Assembly (NCBI GenBank): GCA_951394045.1
Contig: OX596001.1
Coordinates: 558,001 to 622,000 of the forward strand
From: Nitzschia sp. DOCU1
Taxonomy: Eukaryota; Bacillariophyta; Bacillariophyceae; Bacillariales; Bacillariaceae
Direction of reading: 5' to 3'
Length of the DNA: 64,000 nucleotides
Shown: piece after piece, positions 38,697-51,558 of the stretch
Position numbering within the stretch: the first letter of the stretch is position 1
Layout of the letters: the number at the start of each line of letters is the position of its first letter
Notes under the pieces: generated by a model
The model's database searches: none
What the model saw: the letters and a program-made list of their open reading frames with translations, nothing else
What the model was told of the DNA's origin: nothing
Made by a program: the position numbers and the translations under genes

Positions 38697-39624
38697 ATGT
38701 TTGCATTAAATATAATACGAAAGTTTTCCCGAAAGCACCATTGGCACGCTAGCGAACCTCCTACGTGCGGAGAGAGGTCGGGAAAAGTGGGAATGCCGAT
38801 AATTCCGGAAGCAACGCTCGATAGGACGATTTCCCAAGGTAGTTCTTACAACAAACAACAACAGCCCAATTACACCACCATGCCACGAAGCAGAGATATC
38901 CCACAAACAATGCCGGAACTGATTAGTTTTGAAGAATCGTACTCGTCGGATAGTCAGGAAACCGATGACGAGAAGAACAGCACCATTGCACGGGCTCGAG
39001 AATTGCCGAAAAAGCCGGCCATGAAGATGCAAGGCTCCCACTCCAGCAAGATACGGCCCAATACTAGAAGGCTAAGATTCACTCCATATGATGAAGGTGA
39101 GACTACTTCTGGAGTCATTCATGTTTGCCAAATTGAGGTGAATGTTTTTCTCATGTGAATATTTTCCGATTGCTTCCATGCTAGTTGTTGAGATTCCTCA
39201 TATTAACGACTTATCACAAGAGGAAATCAAGTCTGTCTGGATGAACGATGGTGAATTCTATGATATTCGCAAAGAATGTTTGGGCACGGTCGGCGAGATT
39301 GGGAAAGAACGAGTACCTGATGGTTTTCTGCTTCGGGGCCTCGATCAACATACTCACCGCTACAAAGAAACCAAGGATTTCATCGGTCGGCAAGTATACG
39401 ACGCCGTTTTTAGTGTACAGGAATTCGAGAGGGCCAATGGCATAGATTGCTCTGAGTTGATGTCGCAATTGAGCCAAAAGTACTCGGAGCCTGCCGTTAT
39501 TGCCGCACAGGCGGCAGCGCTATCAGATATCTTTTCCTCGTTCAAGGACACATGGACCCATCGAAGTATTCCTACAATTCCTGATGGACCCCCACGCTCT
39601 GGCACATGGGAAGCTCAATGCTAA
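38697..39624 (+). CDS. two-exon diatom-type protein with RGL-D/E motif
   Basis: Exons 38697-39096 and 39185-39624 join over an 88-bp intron (GTGAGA...TGCTAG), giving LRFTPYDE-VVEIPHINDLSQEE in one frame; 279 residues in all. The first 110 residues are disordered and basic. The second part reads VEIPHINDLSQEEIKSVWMN, then RKECLGTVGEIG and LLRGLDQHTHRYKETKDF, followed by a helix with VYDAVFSVQEFERANG. I recall a large diatom group of hypotheticals with a V-x-F ... D-L-x-x-x-E-I-x-x-x-W ... RGLE pattern, and this fits it, although I cannot check. The intron and phase agreement are visible directly. Function unknown. Confidence 0.8.
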
Positions 39625-40114
39625 ATATTATTCACAATTCGATAGAAGAGCTACAAAACTGCCTTGAATGATCATCAAGGCTCGTGGAAAGGTGTGACCG
39701 GCGGTGAGCGCACTACTTACCTTCTACCACTACTACAATCTACCGACGACATGCTGTACTGTAACAACTACTGTAAGAAGAGTAATGGGATCGCTCAAAT
39801 TTTGATGGGAACTTCACAATAAGGTGCAAGTACAGAACTCGGTTTCATCGGCTTCTGTAGATGGTATGTCTAGACTACGTAACTACTAGCAGAGGGACGG
39901 GTGAAAAAAGTTAGATGAGTCGAGTCGAATGCTATCGCTCCGCCCGCCCGCCCGCCGACCGGCGAATTTCACCGAGCCACCGCCGACTCAAAAGATCTGA
40001 AAGATCCATCCGACAAAAATATTGATGCCAACGTCTGTCAGCCTGCCAGTCTGATACGTGCGGATCCAAATTTTTCGACCAATCGATGATGCACCTCGTT
40101 TGGGCTTATGCGAA
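39625..40114. other. intergenic, no gene seen
   Basis: 490 bp with a GC-rich CGCCCGCCCGCCCGCCGACC tract at about 39941-39960. Nothing else recognised. Confidence 0.45.
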
Positions 40115-40771
40115 ATGTCGCAGCTGGGGGCACACCGAATTTTCGCGTCTGTGTTTGGGACACCCCAATGCATTAATTTTGTACGGTTGTGTCTACGTTG
40201 GACAAACTCGCGGAAATTCTCACAGCCCCACAAAATCTTGGGCGCGTCACCCAAAGGTGTCAAGGATGAGTGTCCTTTTTTTGCTGCCGACAATAAAATA
40301 TGGTGCAGTTTGAGTGCGTTTGTTGGATTGCGCGGCGGCACGACGGTACATGAAGTACTAGATTGTCGTGGGTGTGGACAGATGCCCTTCATTTTTGTCT
40401 CGGAAAAGGACAGGATTCTCTGGTTGTTCTTTGCAGGAGTTTTTAGATCGGCACAACTTCGGCGAGTTGTGTTTGCTCTCCTCCTTGGACCTTTTCAAGT
40501 CTTTTGGATTGCTGTTGCACACTTCTTTTCCGTAAAGGTTTTGGTTATTGCATTCATCATCATGTCTGTTGTTACCGCTACTGTTACCATGGCGCTGGAA
40601 GGATCGTCCTCGCCTTCCTTGAAGGTCTCGGCTTCCTCCAAACTTTACAAGACGGTGATGGATTGGATTCCGCTCGTCGGGATTCTGGTTGTACATTTGG
40701 TGCTGGGTCTTTGTGTGGATCGCTTCAAGGGAGGAAAGTCTTTGGCTATTGAAGAGATCTTGGCTCGATAA
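40115..40771 (+). CDS. possible membrane protein, weakly supported
   Basis: A 218-codon frame from ATG 40115. The first 85 residues look unstructured. Residues about 110-170 hold two or three hydrophobic stretches (LWLFFAGVF, VVFALLLGPFQVFWIAVAHFF, VLVIAFIIMSVVTATVTMAL) and one more near 200 (WIPLVGILVVHLVLGLCV). A short charged tail follows. A shorter start at about 40382 (MPFIFVSEKD) keeps all membrane segments. No family is recognised and the frame may be partly chance. Confidence 0.4.
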   Translation: MSQLGAHRIFASVFGTPQCINFVRLCLRWTNSRKFSQPHKILGASPKGVKDECPFFAADNKIWCSLSAFVGLRGGTTVHEVLDCRGCGQMPFIFVSEKDRILWLFFAGVFRSAQLRRVVFALLLGPFQVFWIAVAHFFSVKVLVIAFIIMSVVTATVTMALEGSSSPSLKVSASSKLYKTVMDWIPLVGILVVHLVLGLCVDRFKGGKSLAIEEILAR

Positions 40772-41463
40772 CTTTCGGTGCTTACTGGCGTTTTGTTGTT
40801 GGAGAGGAGGAGTTCGCTTTCGGTGGAACCGCAAGAGGAGCTCGCCTTTCGGACCCTCGCTCGGCCTCAACACCCGAAAGGGTACACCCGTATGCTCGCA
40901 TCCGATGCAACTTGTGTGCTACTTCAAGCAATGGCTTGGGAATGGATGTGATACCGGTCTTCTGCTGCTGAGTCTGCTTCCCGGTTCCATATATGCGTAA
41001 GAGCCCGCAGCCGATACCACATTCCTCGTGCAGATCTCTGCCCGTGTCGCTATGAGTCGCCTCTACTATTGTCGATGGATTGTAGATATAAGGAACGATC
41101 TACTAGAGACCACTGTCCCTTGAGCAGTGTTATTTTGTCGAACTATCAGTTGTAGTCTTTTAACGAGTTCTGCTCCTGCTACGCCAGAAGCAGCCTCTGG
41201 TGATAACGATCAGAAGGTATATGTTTACCGCTACCATGTCTACAGTCAGCTGCGGCAGAACGGGGTATCGTAGTCCCCCATCACACCCCCATGGGAATTA
41301 GCAAGCTGGCAACCTCGAATGCTACCGTGACATAGCAGTAGTAGAGGTAATACTCACTACTAGAATCAGGGAATCCAGCAAGTATACCCCTAGAGACCCC
41401 CTTCGATGTCTACTCTAGTACTAGACGTAGTGGAGAATATTAGCGCTAAGATAGATTGAACCT
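40772..41463. other. intergenic, no gene seen
   Basis: 692 bp between convergent genes. Short overlapping frames only; CTACTAG-type repeats near 41335-41420. Confidence 0.45.
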
Positions 41464-44400
41464 CTACTTTTCTTGATCTGGAGACGCCTTGGTCATTCGT
41501 TTGATTTTGCTGAAAAGTCCCTTCTTCTTTTCCTTCTTCGCCGCGCCGTCCCCAGATATCACATCCGCTTTCTTGCCTTTCTTCAGCTTGGTCAGCTTTT
41601 TACCGCTATCACTACCCATGGAGAAGCTCTTGCTGCGCCGAGGACGCGCGATGTCACTCGGGTCCTCCGCAGCATTGTCCTCTTCGTCCCCACCACCCTC
41701 TTCGTCCTTTGCCTTTTCTTTTCGCTTGCCAGACCAGGACAAGCTCCGGATTAGACCGGCCCCCCTTCGTGGTGACTCTTTCCTAGACTTCTTCTTGGTT
41801 CCATCGTCGTCTGGATTATCCGTCGTTAGAACTGTACTAGCCTCCTTCTCGTTTTGTTTTGGTTCAGACGAGTCCATTAAACTCTTCGCCGTTGGGTCCT
41901 CCGGGGTGTCCGACGTGGTCTTGACCGGGCCTTGCCGAGACGATTTGGACTTCTTCAGAAGATCCTTTGGGGGTTTGACGTCTGCGGTGCTAGTCGTAGC
42001 AGCGCCTATTTCAGAATCATCGCGTTTCGAATCTGAAATCTCCTCTTCGCTCAACTTTCGGGACGGACTTTTCTTGACTGACTTGCTCTTCTTCTTGACT
42101 TTCTTGAGAATCTTGCCTCCCAATGATACGGAACGATCAGGCTTGATCTTGCTGTGGTCACTGGATTTCTCAACATCTTCATTGGCAGCCTCCTCGGCCT
42201 CCTTTTCTTGAGAGTCCTCTTGTGTGGCACTGAGACTGGCTCCTTCGGATTTGCTTCGAAGTGGAATTTTGCGAGTTTCGGAATGGTCGCCTTCTCGCCG
42301 CAGCATCGAATCCATTTGTTTCATTTTGAGGGACCTTTTCAGTTTCTTCTCTGCGTCCTCGGCCAGCTTGGCCTTTGACTTTCTCTTGATCGTGTTTCCC
42401 GCGACTTCACTACTACCTACTTCCGTATTGAGACTCTTTTGAGATTCCGCCATGACCTTGCTGGAACTCTTCAAACTAGTACTTTGCTTTGGTACCTTCT
42501 TGGCATCTTTCGAATCACCTCGCTTTGCTGGATCCTTCTCCTTCTTTTGCTTGCCATCGGAAACTTTCCGACGCATCTTCTTAATCTTGCGCTCGTGCGA
42601 AGAAGGACCATGATCCGACTGCACGTCCAGACTATTTGAAAAAGCATCCAGTCCAGAGTGCAAGCTTCGAGGCTTGCGTACCGGTGCAGCATCATCATCG
42701 GAATCGTTATCGGCTTCTCCGTCATTCTTTGGCCGTAGCACCTTGAGTTTGCGCCTTTTTCTCTTCGTTTTGTCCTTCTTCTCGTCTTTGTATCGCGGGC
42801 CGTAGTCAGACTGTGTTCCAGGGTCCTCCGAGCGATCGCTCGACGGGCGAAGCGGATCGTCGTCTTCGGACAAGTCACTTTCATAGTTCGTGGTAATAGA
42901 CTTATCGTTTTGGGCCAGCGTGCTGGTTCCTGCACCTGGCCGTGCAGGGGGCTCGATTGGGGTAGGAGCTGCAGCACGTTCTTCTGCCACTACAGTGGGC
43001 TCCACTGGGGTGGATTCCGAAGTCACTTCGCTCGCTCTTTGATCCGACTCCGATGAGGTAGGCTCTTTCCCTGCTGGTTCCGGCACTGTTTCTGGCTGGG
43101 ATTTTGTGGACTCAGTTTTCTCCGTAGGAGTCTCGGCTGGAGTGGCTAGTTTCATGTGTTCGTTGGTATTGGGGGCAACTACTTCTGGTTCCGTTTCTGG
43201 AACAGGGGGTTCTGGTGCTGAAATTGCTGTTCGCACGCCTTCTGTTTGTGGCTTTGGGATTGGTATTTCTGTTCTCACAGGAGTGCCACGCCCCGGCGTT
43301 CCAGCCCCCAGCCTGCCTCCTGCAAGCCCGCGTCCACGGCTCCTCCCCCGGACAAGAACTTTCCCTCCACGTCCGCTCGATGAAATTCTGACGGGCGGCG
43401 GCCCTCGACCAGTTTTCGACAAAGATGCTTTTCTAGAAGCTAGTCCCCCACGGACGGGTGCTCTTACTGGCCGTGAGTCCGGTTCTTCGGGCGCTAGGTC
43501 TTCTGGTGCTTCGAAATGAATGATTTGACTTTCGCCAAAGTCAAGATTGGGTCCAGATCCCGACCCAGAAAAGCCGTAGGAATCGTGATCTGCGGTAGAT
43601 TTGGGAGCTCGCATATCAGGAAGATCCAGATGACGAGGAAATTTGGCTTTGATGTGCCTTATCTTCGAATGAGCGCCCCACTTCTTGTACACTTCACAGG
43701 CACGCGTAAGATATTTCGTTGCAATCTCATCTTCTTGTTGCGAATGAAACATGATTCCTGCTCTTTCATTAGCCAGCGCCTCGTGGTGGACAAACCCTGC
43801 CTTATTTGCTGCAGCTATAGCATTGTCATATAAGGAACTAGCCTCGGCTGGCTGCATGGATGTATCGCTCAGCATCCGAAGCTCGACGTTGATTAAACTG
43901 GCCATATGATAAACTTGCTTGAGACCGTTCTTCGCCCAACCACCCAAGACTTCGATGATCTTGGCTGCTTTTCTTTGGTGCTTGATCCGTGCTTTGCCTG
44001 TTGACGCCCTGGCAAGGGAAGTGGCGATCAAACCTTCCATGAAACCTCGCATTGGCAACCAGACTCCTTCAGGCTTGAGGATAAGCTTATTGCTCAATTT
44101 GTCAGCAATCAAAATATCTTGCATGAAGACTGCGTGAATCATCTGGAAGAATATTAGATATTGCTTGGCGCGGGGGTCCGTATACATTTCGAAGCCTCGT
44201 TCCGCGGGATGAAGGGGCTCTCCTCGAAGTTTCAACATGAGACGAAAGGGGGCTGTCACCCTCCAAGTCTCCCGGCCTCGGAACGCAATGGAGCATTCTT
44301 TGAATCGTCGGAAAAGAGCATCACCCATGTTCAACCGACTTCCAGTGGCAAACACGTGTGATAAGAAGGCGCCAACCCTAAAAGAGAGATTTTCCATGTC

Positions 44401-47400
44401 ATTCGATTCAATCGCCACAACGGCAGCCTTTTCCAGTGGTTCAAGGCTCGCTTGAAAAGGACGTCTCCAGTATGCGATTGCGTAATGATGAAATGCGATC
44501 GCTTGTGCCCCGAGTGGAGAGTCAGCCTTTGCTGTCATTTCGGCCAAATGTCCATAGCGAAAAGCCTCCTTGTGGAGATTCCTCCTCGCCAAGCAGATAC
44601 CGTACAAGGCAAATGACAAACTGGAATACTTGGAAGAGCCATATCGGATTGTAAGGGAAACCATTTTCAGTGCAGCGAGATCTTGACTCAAAAAATCCTG
44701 TCTCATCCAGCTGATTTCAGCCAGTCTTGCGAGGAAAAGGAGCTTGCTGGCGGTCTTCTTGTGAGTCATTTCGGGTAGCATGAGTAATTCTGCGTCGGGC
44801 TTGTACTTGAGGAGATCGCGAATAGTCGTTACTTCGTCTTCTACATCTTCGCTTGGTGTCTCGTCCCAAACTTCTTTCAAGGCAAGACTAACCAGGCGAA
44901 AAGCCTATAACAAAAAGCAATACACAAGGGAAAAGTAAGATCATGCAGTGTGACCAAATAATATATTCCTGAGGCCGTCCAGGCCGTGAATCGTGCCAGT
45001 CTCACCTCATCCAGATTATTTCTTGCCACGGCCAGCCAGATGAGTAGCTCATAAGTTCCAATTTTATCGCGTTCTGTTTTGCCATTGGCCAAAAGCACGT
45101 CTGCAAACATTTTGGACGCCTCGAATTTTCCTTGGCAGAAAAATACACGTGACAACTCAAGGTGCAACTTCAGTGTCAGATCATAGTTATCCTTCCATCG
45201 ACTTTTCTGGTCCAAAAGCGACAATGCATACTCGATTCGTTGCACGGCGGTGTTAAAGGACGCTTTGCGAATTGATCCTTCGGCCAAGCTAAGATTCAAA
45301 CGGGCGATATTCTCCTTGTCCGCAGTTTCATTCACATCGTTCTTTGCGAGGCTGAAATGATCCACAACTAGCATGAGCAACGTCTCCTTTTCGAGAGAAG
45401 TGCCTGCTAATGAACTGGCCTCCTTTTGAAGTTGTGATGCAAATTGAAAGTGCATGGCTGATAGCTTGACAACGGACTTTGGAAGCAGCAGGGTTGCGGC
45501 TTTGCGTATTGTATCATGGGAGAACTCGTAAAATCCCGGTGAGAGAGTTTCGAGCAAATTGACATCAACAGCATCCTCGAGATGCTCGACCAGAGCAGGA
45601 ACGTCTTCAATGGGACAGTCGCCACCCTGCTTCTCCGCAGAAGAGCAAATTTGAACAGCTCGAAGCAAAGTTTGAGCGTGAAAGTCGCACAATCCCAGAA
45701 GCGCTGCACTTCTTAACACCAGCTTGGTCTCCAGAGAAAGTTTCTTGATTCGTTCAGATACCACGTCAACCGCGCTTGCCGGAATCGTATCATCACTTCT
45801 CAACGCCTTGATATCCCACCTCCACTCGCCGCTGCTCTTCTTCAAATGTTCATACTCCACCAAGTAGCGAACCAATTGAATAAGATGAAAAGGATCACCT
45901 GCTGATTTTTCTGCGACCCATATGCATAATTTTTCAGCCTGGAGAACGTCAACCTCTGGCCCTTCGTCCTCGAGAATGTGAATCGTTACCTCCTTTACCG
46001 TCTCCTTTTCAAGCGGCTTCATCATGATATCAACCGCGCATAGTGCAGAAAGCTTGGTTTTCACTTGGGGTAGCATGTGCGTCCGCTTCACACCGCGATG
46101 GCATCCGATAAAAAGGAAATTCTTCAAGGCATGGGTCGACAAAATAGTTTCTATCATACGCAACGAATCTTCGTCCGCCCACTGTATATCGTCCAAGAAC
46201 AAGACGACCTTACGATGCCGGCAAACTACGCGCAAAAAGCGGCGCATGACGAAGCGTAAGCGTTCAAGGAGGCGGCCAGTGGCCAGCTCAAAGGTGGATT
46301 CAAACTCTGGAGGGTCATCCTCAACCTCTAGCAGCTTGGAAATGTTTGGTATCAGCATAGTCAAAAGTCGAGCCTCCTTTCCGAGTCCTTCCCCTATCCG
46401 ATCCCTCCATGTACTGTCTGCATCAGTAACATCATGCATAAGCTGATTTACAATCTCCGTGAGACTGTCGACGAGTGCGGAATACGGCGTGTGTAGCTGC
46501 GCCGAACGCTCATCAAAGCCACCCCGACCGATAAAATACTTTGTAGTTTCTGTTGATTTGACGTGTTCTCGAAGAAAATATTCCACTAAAGCCGTTTTGC
46601 CAATCCCGGAACTCCCATACATCCAGACTATGCGCTTTGGATTCTTCACTCCCGCCTCGTCGATGCCTGCAAGAACCGCGCGCAATCGTTCCAGCTCTGG
46701 TTGGCGGCCGTAGAATAGTGGCTTATCCTGTCGTATGCGCTTGAGCGACAAACCTAGTCGAGAATGCGCCGTGAATGCGTCTTTGAGTTCTATCAAATCG
46801 TCGACTTCTTGCTGGACACTTCCGACACTCATCATCTCATCGGCCTCGTCCGCATCTTCTATTCCGAAATTCATCAGAGGGTGCTGATTGTCCCAGTCGA
46901 CACTTTGGTTGAATAATGATGTTGCTGATTTGTTGTCCAATGTGGTCGAAGAGGGAACACGTTCTGACATTAGCTTGCGTTTGGATTCTTCTTTTCCTTC
47001 CTGAATCACTTCTTCCATTACCATTGACGAAGCCTGCGAGTGGTCTTCCGCCCCAGATAGATCCTCCAAGGAACTCACTTCCTCAATGTCTGGAATATTC
47101 AGATAAAAGGCATCCTCATCATCCTCGCCTTTCTCTTCGTCTCCCGAATTTTCATTATCCTCCGCAAACTGATCCTGAAAAGAAAACAACCGCGGTAATA
47201 CCGCGTCAGGGTTCTTGGTGTAGTCACGTCCATCATCAATCCAAGCGGAGGATTCGTCATCGGCATCTTCACCTTCGAGTTCCAGGTCGTCGTCTTCGAC
47301 TTCCTCTTCAATGATTTCATCAATCACTTCCACTACTTCGTGTTCTTCGTCCAATGGCATGAGCTGTCGATGACTTGTAGCCTTGATTAATTGGTTCACG

Positions 47401-47663
47401 GCGGGTAGCTGTACTTCTTCTTCTTCGTAAATTTCTTCCACCATCATGTCCTCATCATCCACGACCGTCTCTTCATCAAAATACATATGGCATGCATCTA
47501 CTTCTTCGTCGACGACCTCTTCTTCGTCCAGTACAAGAACTTCGGCCTCTCCATCTTCTTCCATGACATGTTCTTCTACTTCTTCTATTTCTATTTCTTC
47601 TTCTACAATCTCTTCATCCGTCAATTCCACAAATTCTTCATCTTCATCGTTGGATAATGTCAT
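41464..47663 (-). CDS. giant STAND-type ATPase with acidic head and Lys/Ser-rich tail (two exons)
   Basis: Exon 1 is 47663-45006 and exon 2 is 44904-41464. The 101-bp intron (44905-45005) has GTGAGA...TTATAG ends in phase 0, joining ARNNLDE to AFRLVSLALKE; the product is 2,032 residues. Residues 1-250 are extremely acidic (EEIEIEEVEEH). An AAA_16-type STAND NTPase follows: FYGRQPELERLRAVL, Walker A GSSGIGKTAL (Lys356), Walker B VVLFLDDIQWAD, and a helical WHD-like region. About 750-1300 is TPR-like (SFALYGICLARRNLHKEAF). The last 700 residues are disordered, with KKVKKKSKSVKKSPSRKLS-type clusters. STAND proteins are signal switches that oligomerise on ligand binding; no kinase, cyclase or nuclease effector is visible here. 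The tail could bind nucleic acid or be a phosphorylation platform. Confidence 0.85.
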
Positions 47664-48375
47664 AATTGAGGATGATGTGAAGCTTTGTTGTGGGTGGTGG
47701 AGGACGACAATGTAGTCACCTTTGGAAACACTTTCTGCTGACTTTTGTAGAAGATTAATTCATCCTACTAGACCGACGTTTCTGAATCATCCACCTCTAG
47801 CTGAAGTGTTATTGTTGTGGCTCCCAAAAGTAGAGGTAGAGCAATCGAAGGAATAGAAAAGGTTGGAATCCTACCCACAAAAACGTCGATTGGTGGGGTT
47901 TCCTCACCGGCAAAGTATGATGTGCATCCAGTCACTTCTTTGGCTTCAGCTTTTTGGAAGTACGTCCCGCAGCTATTCCGGCCGGCGTGGGTCATTATTG
48001 TTGGGCTCAAATCTGACCTAAAGATATCGCATAGATATTTCGGTCATTCGGAGAAAACCAGTGTTCAAATTGACTGAAGCGACTGCTCAAAAAAGACTCC
48101 GCGTCGTCTCGTCGGCCGTTCGTTTCTAGTCGCACGGGTCGACTACTCCGTGCGAAGAAGAAGAACGGAGCCAAGTGGAATCATAGCTCATAACCTAACG
48201 TGACAGGACAGACCGTGCGCAACGTGTCACCTTGCCATATCCAACAGCCAGTCGCTGTTTTCAACGCCGACACAAAATTTTAACTTCCCCCATCACCTTT
48301 TTCTTCTTTCGACGGCCGTCGCTGTCACTATTAGTTACCATGTTGATTTGCAGTTATCTCTTAGTGTCAACAACC
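47664..48375. other. divergent intergenic region
   Basis: 712 bp between the divergent STAND ATPase and DEAD-box genes. A minus-strand frame with ATG at 47995 and stop at 47768 (75 codons, ending GATTITLQLEVDDSETSV) could be a small gene or exon but has no family support. No other feature. Confidence 0.4.
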
Positions 48376-50992
48376 ATGAATGATCGCAACAAGATAAAAT
48401 TCTTTCGCTTTGTCAAATTTTCTCTGGTTTTGCATCTTGTGTTGGCGGCGTCTTGTCGAGGATTTTTTCAAACCTTGGCGACTTCTCGCCATGTGCCAGT
48501 CCAATTTTCCATTGGACCATCATCATCATGGATGAATAGTCAATGTCATCAGGGACTGACATTAGCAGCACTGGGGGCTAGCAGTGGCCTGTCTCGGCAT
48601 TCACGGTCGTCGTCCACCCGACTTTACGAGTCTTCTTCGTCGGATCCCTTATTTGCATCTGCTTCTGCAGCGCCATCTTCGCAACAACGCAAGACCAAGC
48701 CTCCACGATTTGTTCAAAAGGCTCATTCTAAAAAACCAGACAAGAAACCTTCCAACAGGAGTATGGGGGATCGGACTCCTAGAGCTAGTTCTGGCGATAA
48801 TACTTCGACAAGACGTCGTCGACGACTCGGTCCCTTGCCTCCTGGTATGCCAGTCACATCTTGGAAAGAAGGTCGATCGATTGAAGAATTGGAAACACTC
48901 ATGTTGAAACGATGGGGGACCTTGGAAACCACGACGGCGACGTCTTCTAAATCCAAATCATCCACAAATCCCTTTCAACGACCAGTGATCGATCCATGGG
49001 CCAATGATGATGACAGTGGTGATGAGTGGAAGACGGAACCACGAAATCAAGTTCGAGAATTTTATGATGAAGATGATGAAGGGTTTGAAATTCTGGAAGA
49101 CGACGATGACGACGACGATGCTGGAGAGTGGGAGGAGGATGCTTTGTCGAGCAATTCCAAAAATTCTCGCATGAAGATTAGTCATTTGATTTCCCCCAAA
49201 CCAGTGGGCGGACGAGGAACGAATACTGATAATGCCAAAAGGGCACCAACGGAATCCTACTTTTTCAATCCCAACAAGCAAGAGCCAAAACCCATCGAGT
49301 CCACACTGTCATCGCAACGAACGAATATGAATGGGGTCTCAAAGAAAACGACACCAGACGCTAAAAACGACGACACGCCATCATCATCATCGGCCAAGCC
49401 ACAAAAGAATGCTGCACCACAGGCCGCCACTCCTCTTTTGGATGAGGATGGAAATCTAGTCTTATTGACTGTGGAAGAAGCATTGAATCGATTTCAAGCG
49501 GCTGCTTCGACAGATGAAGATGCCGTTGCCGCAAGCATGTCTACCGAGGAAGCTCCCATGGTGGCCTATCAAATTCAGCAACAACAATCACAAGAGTATG
49601 ACGATAACTTTGAGCCTCTTTCGTCTTGGTCCAATCTTGGAATTACGTCGGAGGTACTCTTGGAAAATTTAAATGCCATGTCTTGTGCGGCGCCCCTTTC
49701 GGTGCAAGAAAAGGCTATTCCAGCCATTTTGACAGGAAATGACGTATTGATCGGTACCTATACGGGCAGCGGTAAAACCTTGGCGTTTTTGGTACCCCTG
49801 GTGGAACGTCTCTTGTGGTCGTGTGGTAGCGACAGCGACAATGAGTATGAAGATCCGGGCCTAGCCGTCTTGATTGTTGCTCCTGGCCGCGAATTGGCAA
49901 GTCAAATTACCAGTGTGGCGCGGCAATTACTAGAAGATACACCCTTGTCGGTACAATTGGCCATTGGAGGGACTACGTTTTCGCGTAATGTGGAACAAAT
50001 TCGAAAGCGTAAACCGAATATTCTGGTTGGGACGCCAGGACGGATTGCCGAGTTGGTGGTGGGAAAACCTGGAGAAAAGTGAGTATTGGGAAGACTTTAT
50101 CGACTATTACGACAACGCCACATTTCCTGACAATTACTCTTGTCATTTTTTCAGAAGCGGAAAGCTAAAGATTGGAGATCTTCAAACGCTCGTCTTGGAC
50201 GAATTTGATGCTTTGTTGGAGTACAAACCGCATCGAGATCCTACAAAGGCCATTCTTCAAACCCTCCAACGACGACATGGCGATGCCTTGCAGTCCATCA
50301 TGTGTAGTGCTACAGCGTCAGATTTGATGAATTCCCCCAAAGTGACAGAATATCTACGACCGGGCTTTGCTACGGCCATGGCCGACGAAAATGATATTTT
50401 TGTAACCAACAACGATCAAACATCAACGACATTGAAACCACGGCCCCAAGTCAGTCGCACTGTCATGCATGGCGTCATTCATGTTCCACATCGTCGATTT
50501 GCCTTGGATACGATTCGACGCATATTGCATACCGAACCCATTCCCCAACAAATTCTCATTTTTGTGGAAAGTGCTCGCAAAGTTGATGTCGTAGTAGAGA
50601 AACTGGCAGAACGGGGAATCATCGCCGCGCCCTTGCATGGAGGACAAGGCAGTGACAAGATGGATCGAGCAGAAGTTTCCAAAGCCTTGAGAGAAGGTTA
50701 TGTGGGTATAGTGGTGGCCACCGAATTGGCCGCTAGGGGATTGGATGCGCCTTTGCTGACGCATGTGATCAATTTGGATTTGCCAACGGACTCGTCGCAC
50801 TATGCTCATCGGGCAGGCCGTTGTGGACGAGGTGGCCGTCCGGGAGTGGTGATTAACATGACAACGTCACCACAGGAACGTAATGTGCCGCAACGATTTG
50901 CCCAAACATTGGGCATTGAAATGTATGCTGTAGAGCCGAGGCAAGGCAAGCTGGTTTTGGTCGACCCCGAAACACTCAACCTTGACATGTAA
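48376..50992 (+). CDS. DEAD-box RNA helicase, signal-peptide bearing, DEFD motif II (two exons)
   Basis: Exons 48376-50078 and 50155-50992; the 76-bp intron is GTGAGT...TTTCAG and restores a Lys codon. The product has 846 residues (ATG 48340 would add 12). The start region has a signal-peptide-like FVKFSLVLHLVLAASCRGFF, suggesting plastid import through the ER. Residues 60-400 are disordered and acidic. Helicase motifs run in order: SVQEKAIPAILTG (Q motif), GTYTGSGKT (Lys467), APGRELASQI, VGTPGRIAEL, LDEFDALL (583-586, in place of DEAD), CSATAS, ILIFVESARK, TELAARGLDAPLL and HYAHRAGRCGRGG. It should unwind RNA, perhaps plastid rRNA. The Ala-to-Phe change in motif II is the main oddity; Asp, Glu and the last Asp are kept. 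Confidence 0.9.
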
Positions 50993-51558
50993 TATAATAA
51001 CATCTGTATCAATAGAATTAGAATGGTTTGGGCTTCTTTGGATTACCTATACTTTATGCTGCCAAGGGGGCGGGGTGTTTGAATGCGAGAAGGGCAAGTG
51101 ATGCTGCTTTTCCTCGTCTTTGACAGCTACTATACCGACTACGGTAGCTCTAAACGAGTCCTTCAGTGATTCTAATCTACTTAACCCTTTCAGCTGGTTC
51201 TTCGTCCTCATAGCGATTATCAGGGACTGCTTACTATGACAAAAGAGAGTAGGATTAGCTTTACAAGTTGTTGATAATTGAAAGCTTGCTGCAACGATCG
51301 GTCAAAGGGGTCAAACAAGTACGACCCTTTCGACTACAAACGAACGGCGGACGGTTGGTGTCCCGTGGGATTGTCCGGCCGGCTCGTGGCGGGAATCGCC
51401 AACGGGTGGGTGGAGCATCATCAAAAAGAAAGAAACATCTTCCAATTCCACCGACCATGAACACTTTTCACTTGTCACCTTGACGTCTTGCGAGAGGTTT
51501 GTGAAATCTCGGGTCGTCTCTCCTGAAAGATACGTAACAAAGTTGCTTTGTCGGTGGT
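50993..51558. other. intergenic, no gene seen
   Basis: 566 bp between two genes on the same strand. Short frames near 51260-51480 on both strands are not supported. Confidence 0.5.

Noticed and set aside
40358..40873. 171-codon antisense frame
   Set aside because: It is highly polar and without motifs, opposite a frame with plausible membrane helices.
42471..42977. 168-codon frame inside the STAND ATPase gene
   Set aside because: It is a shifted reading of the Lys/Ser-rich exon, which is supported by a continuous frame and a phased intron.
43106..43519. 137-codon Pro/Gly-rich + strand frame
   Set aside because: It is the complement of the RGRGLAGG-like stretch of the STAND ATPase gene.
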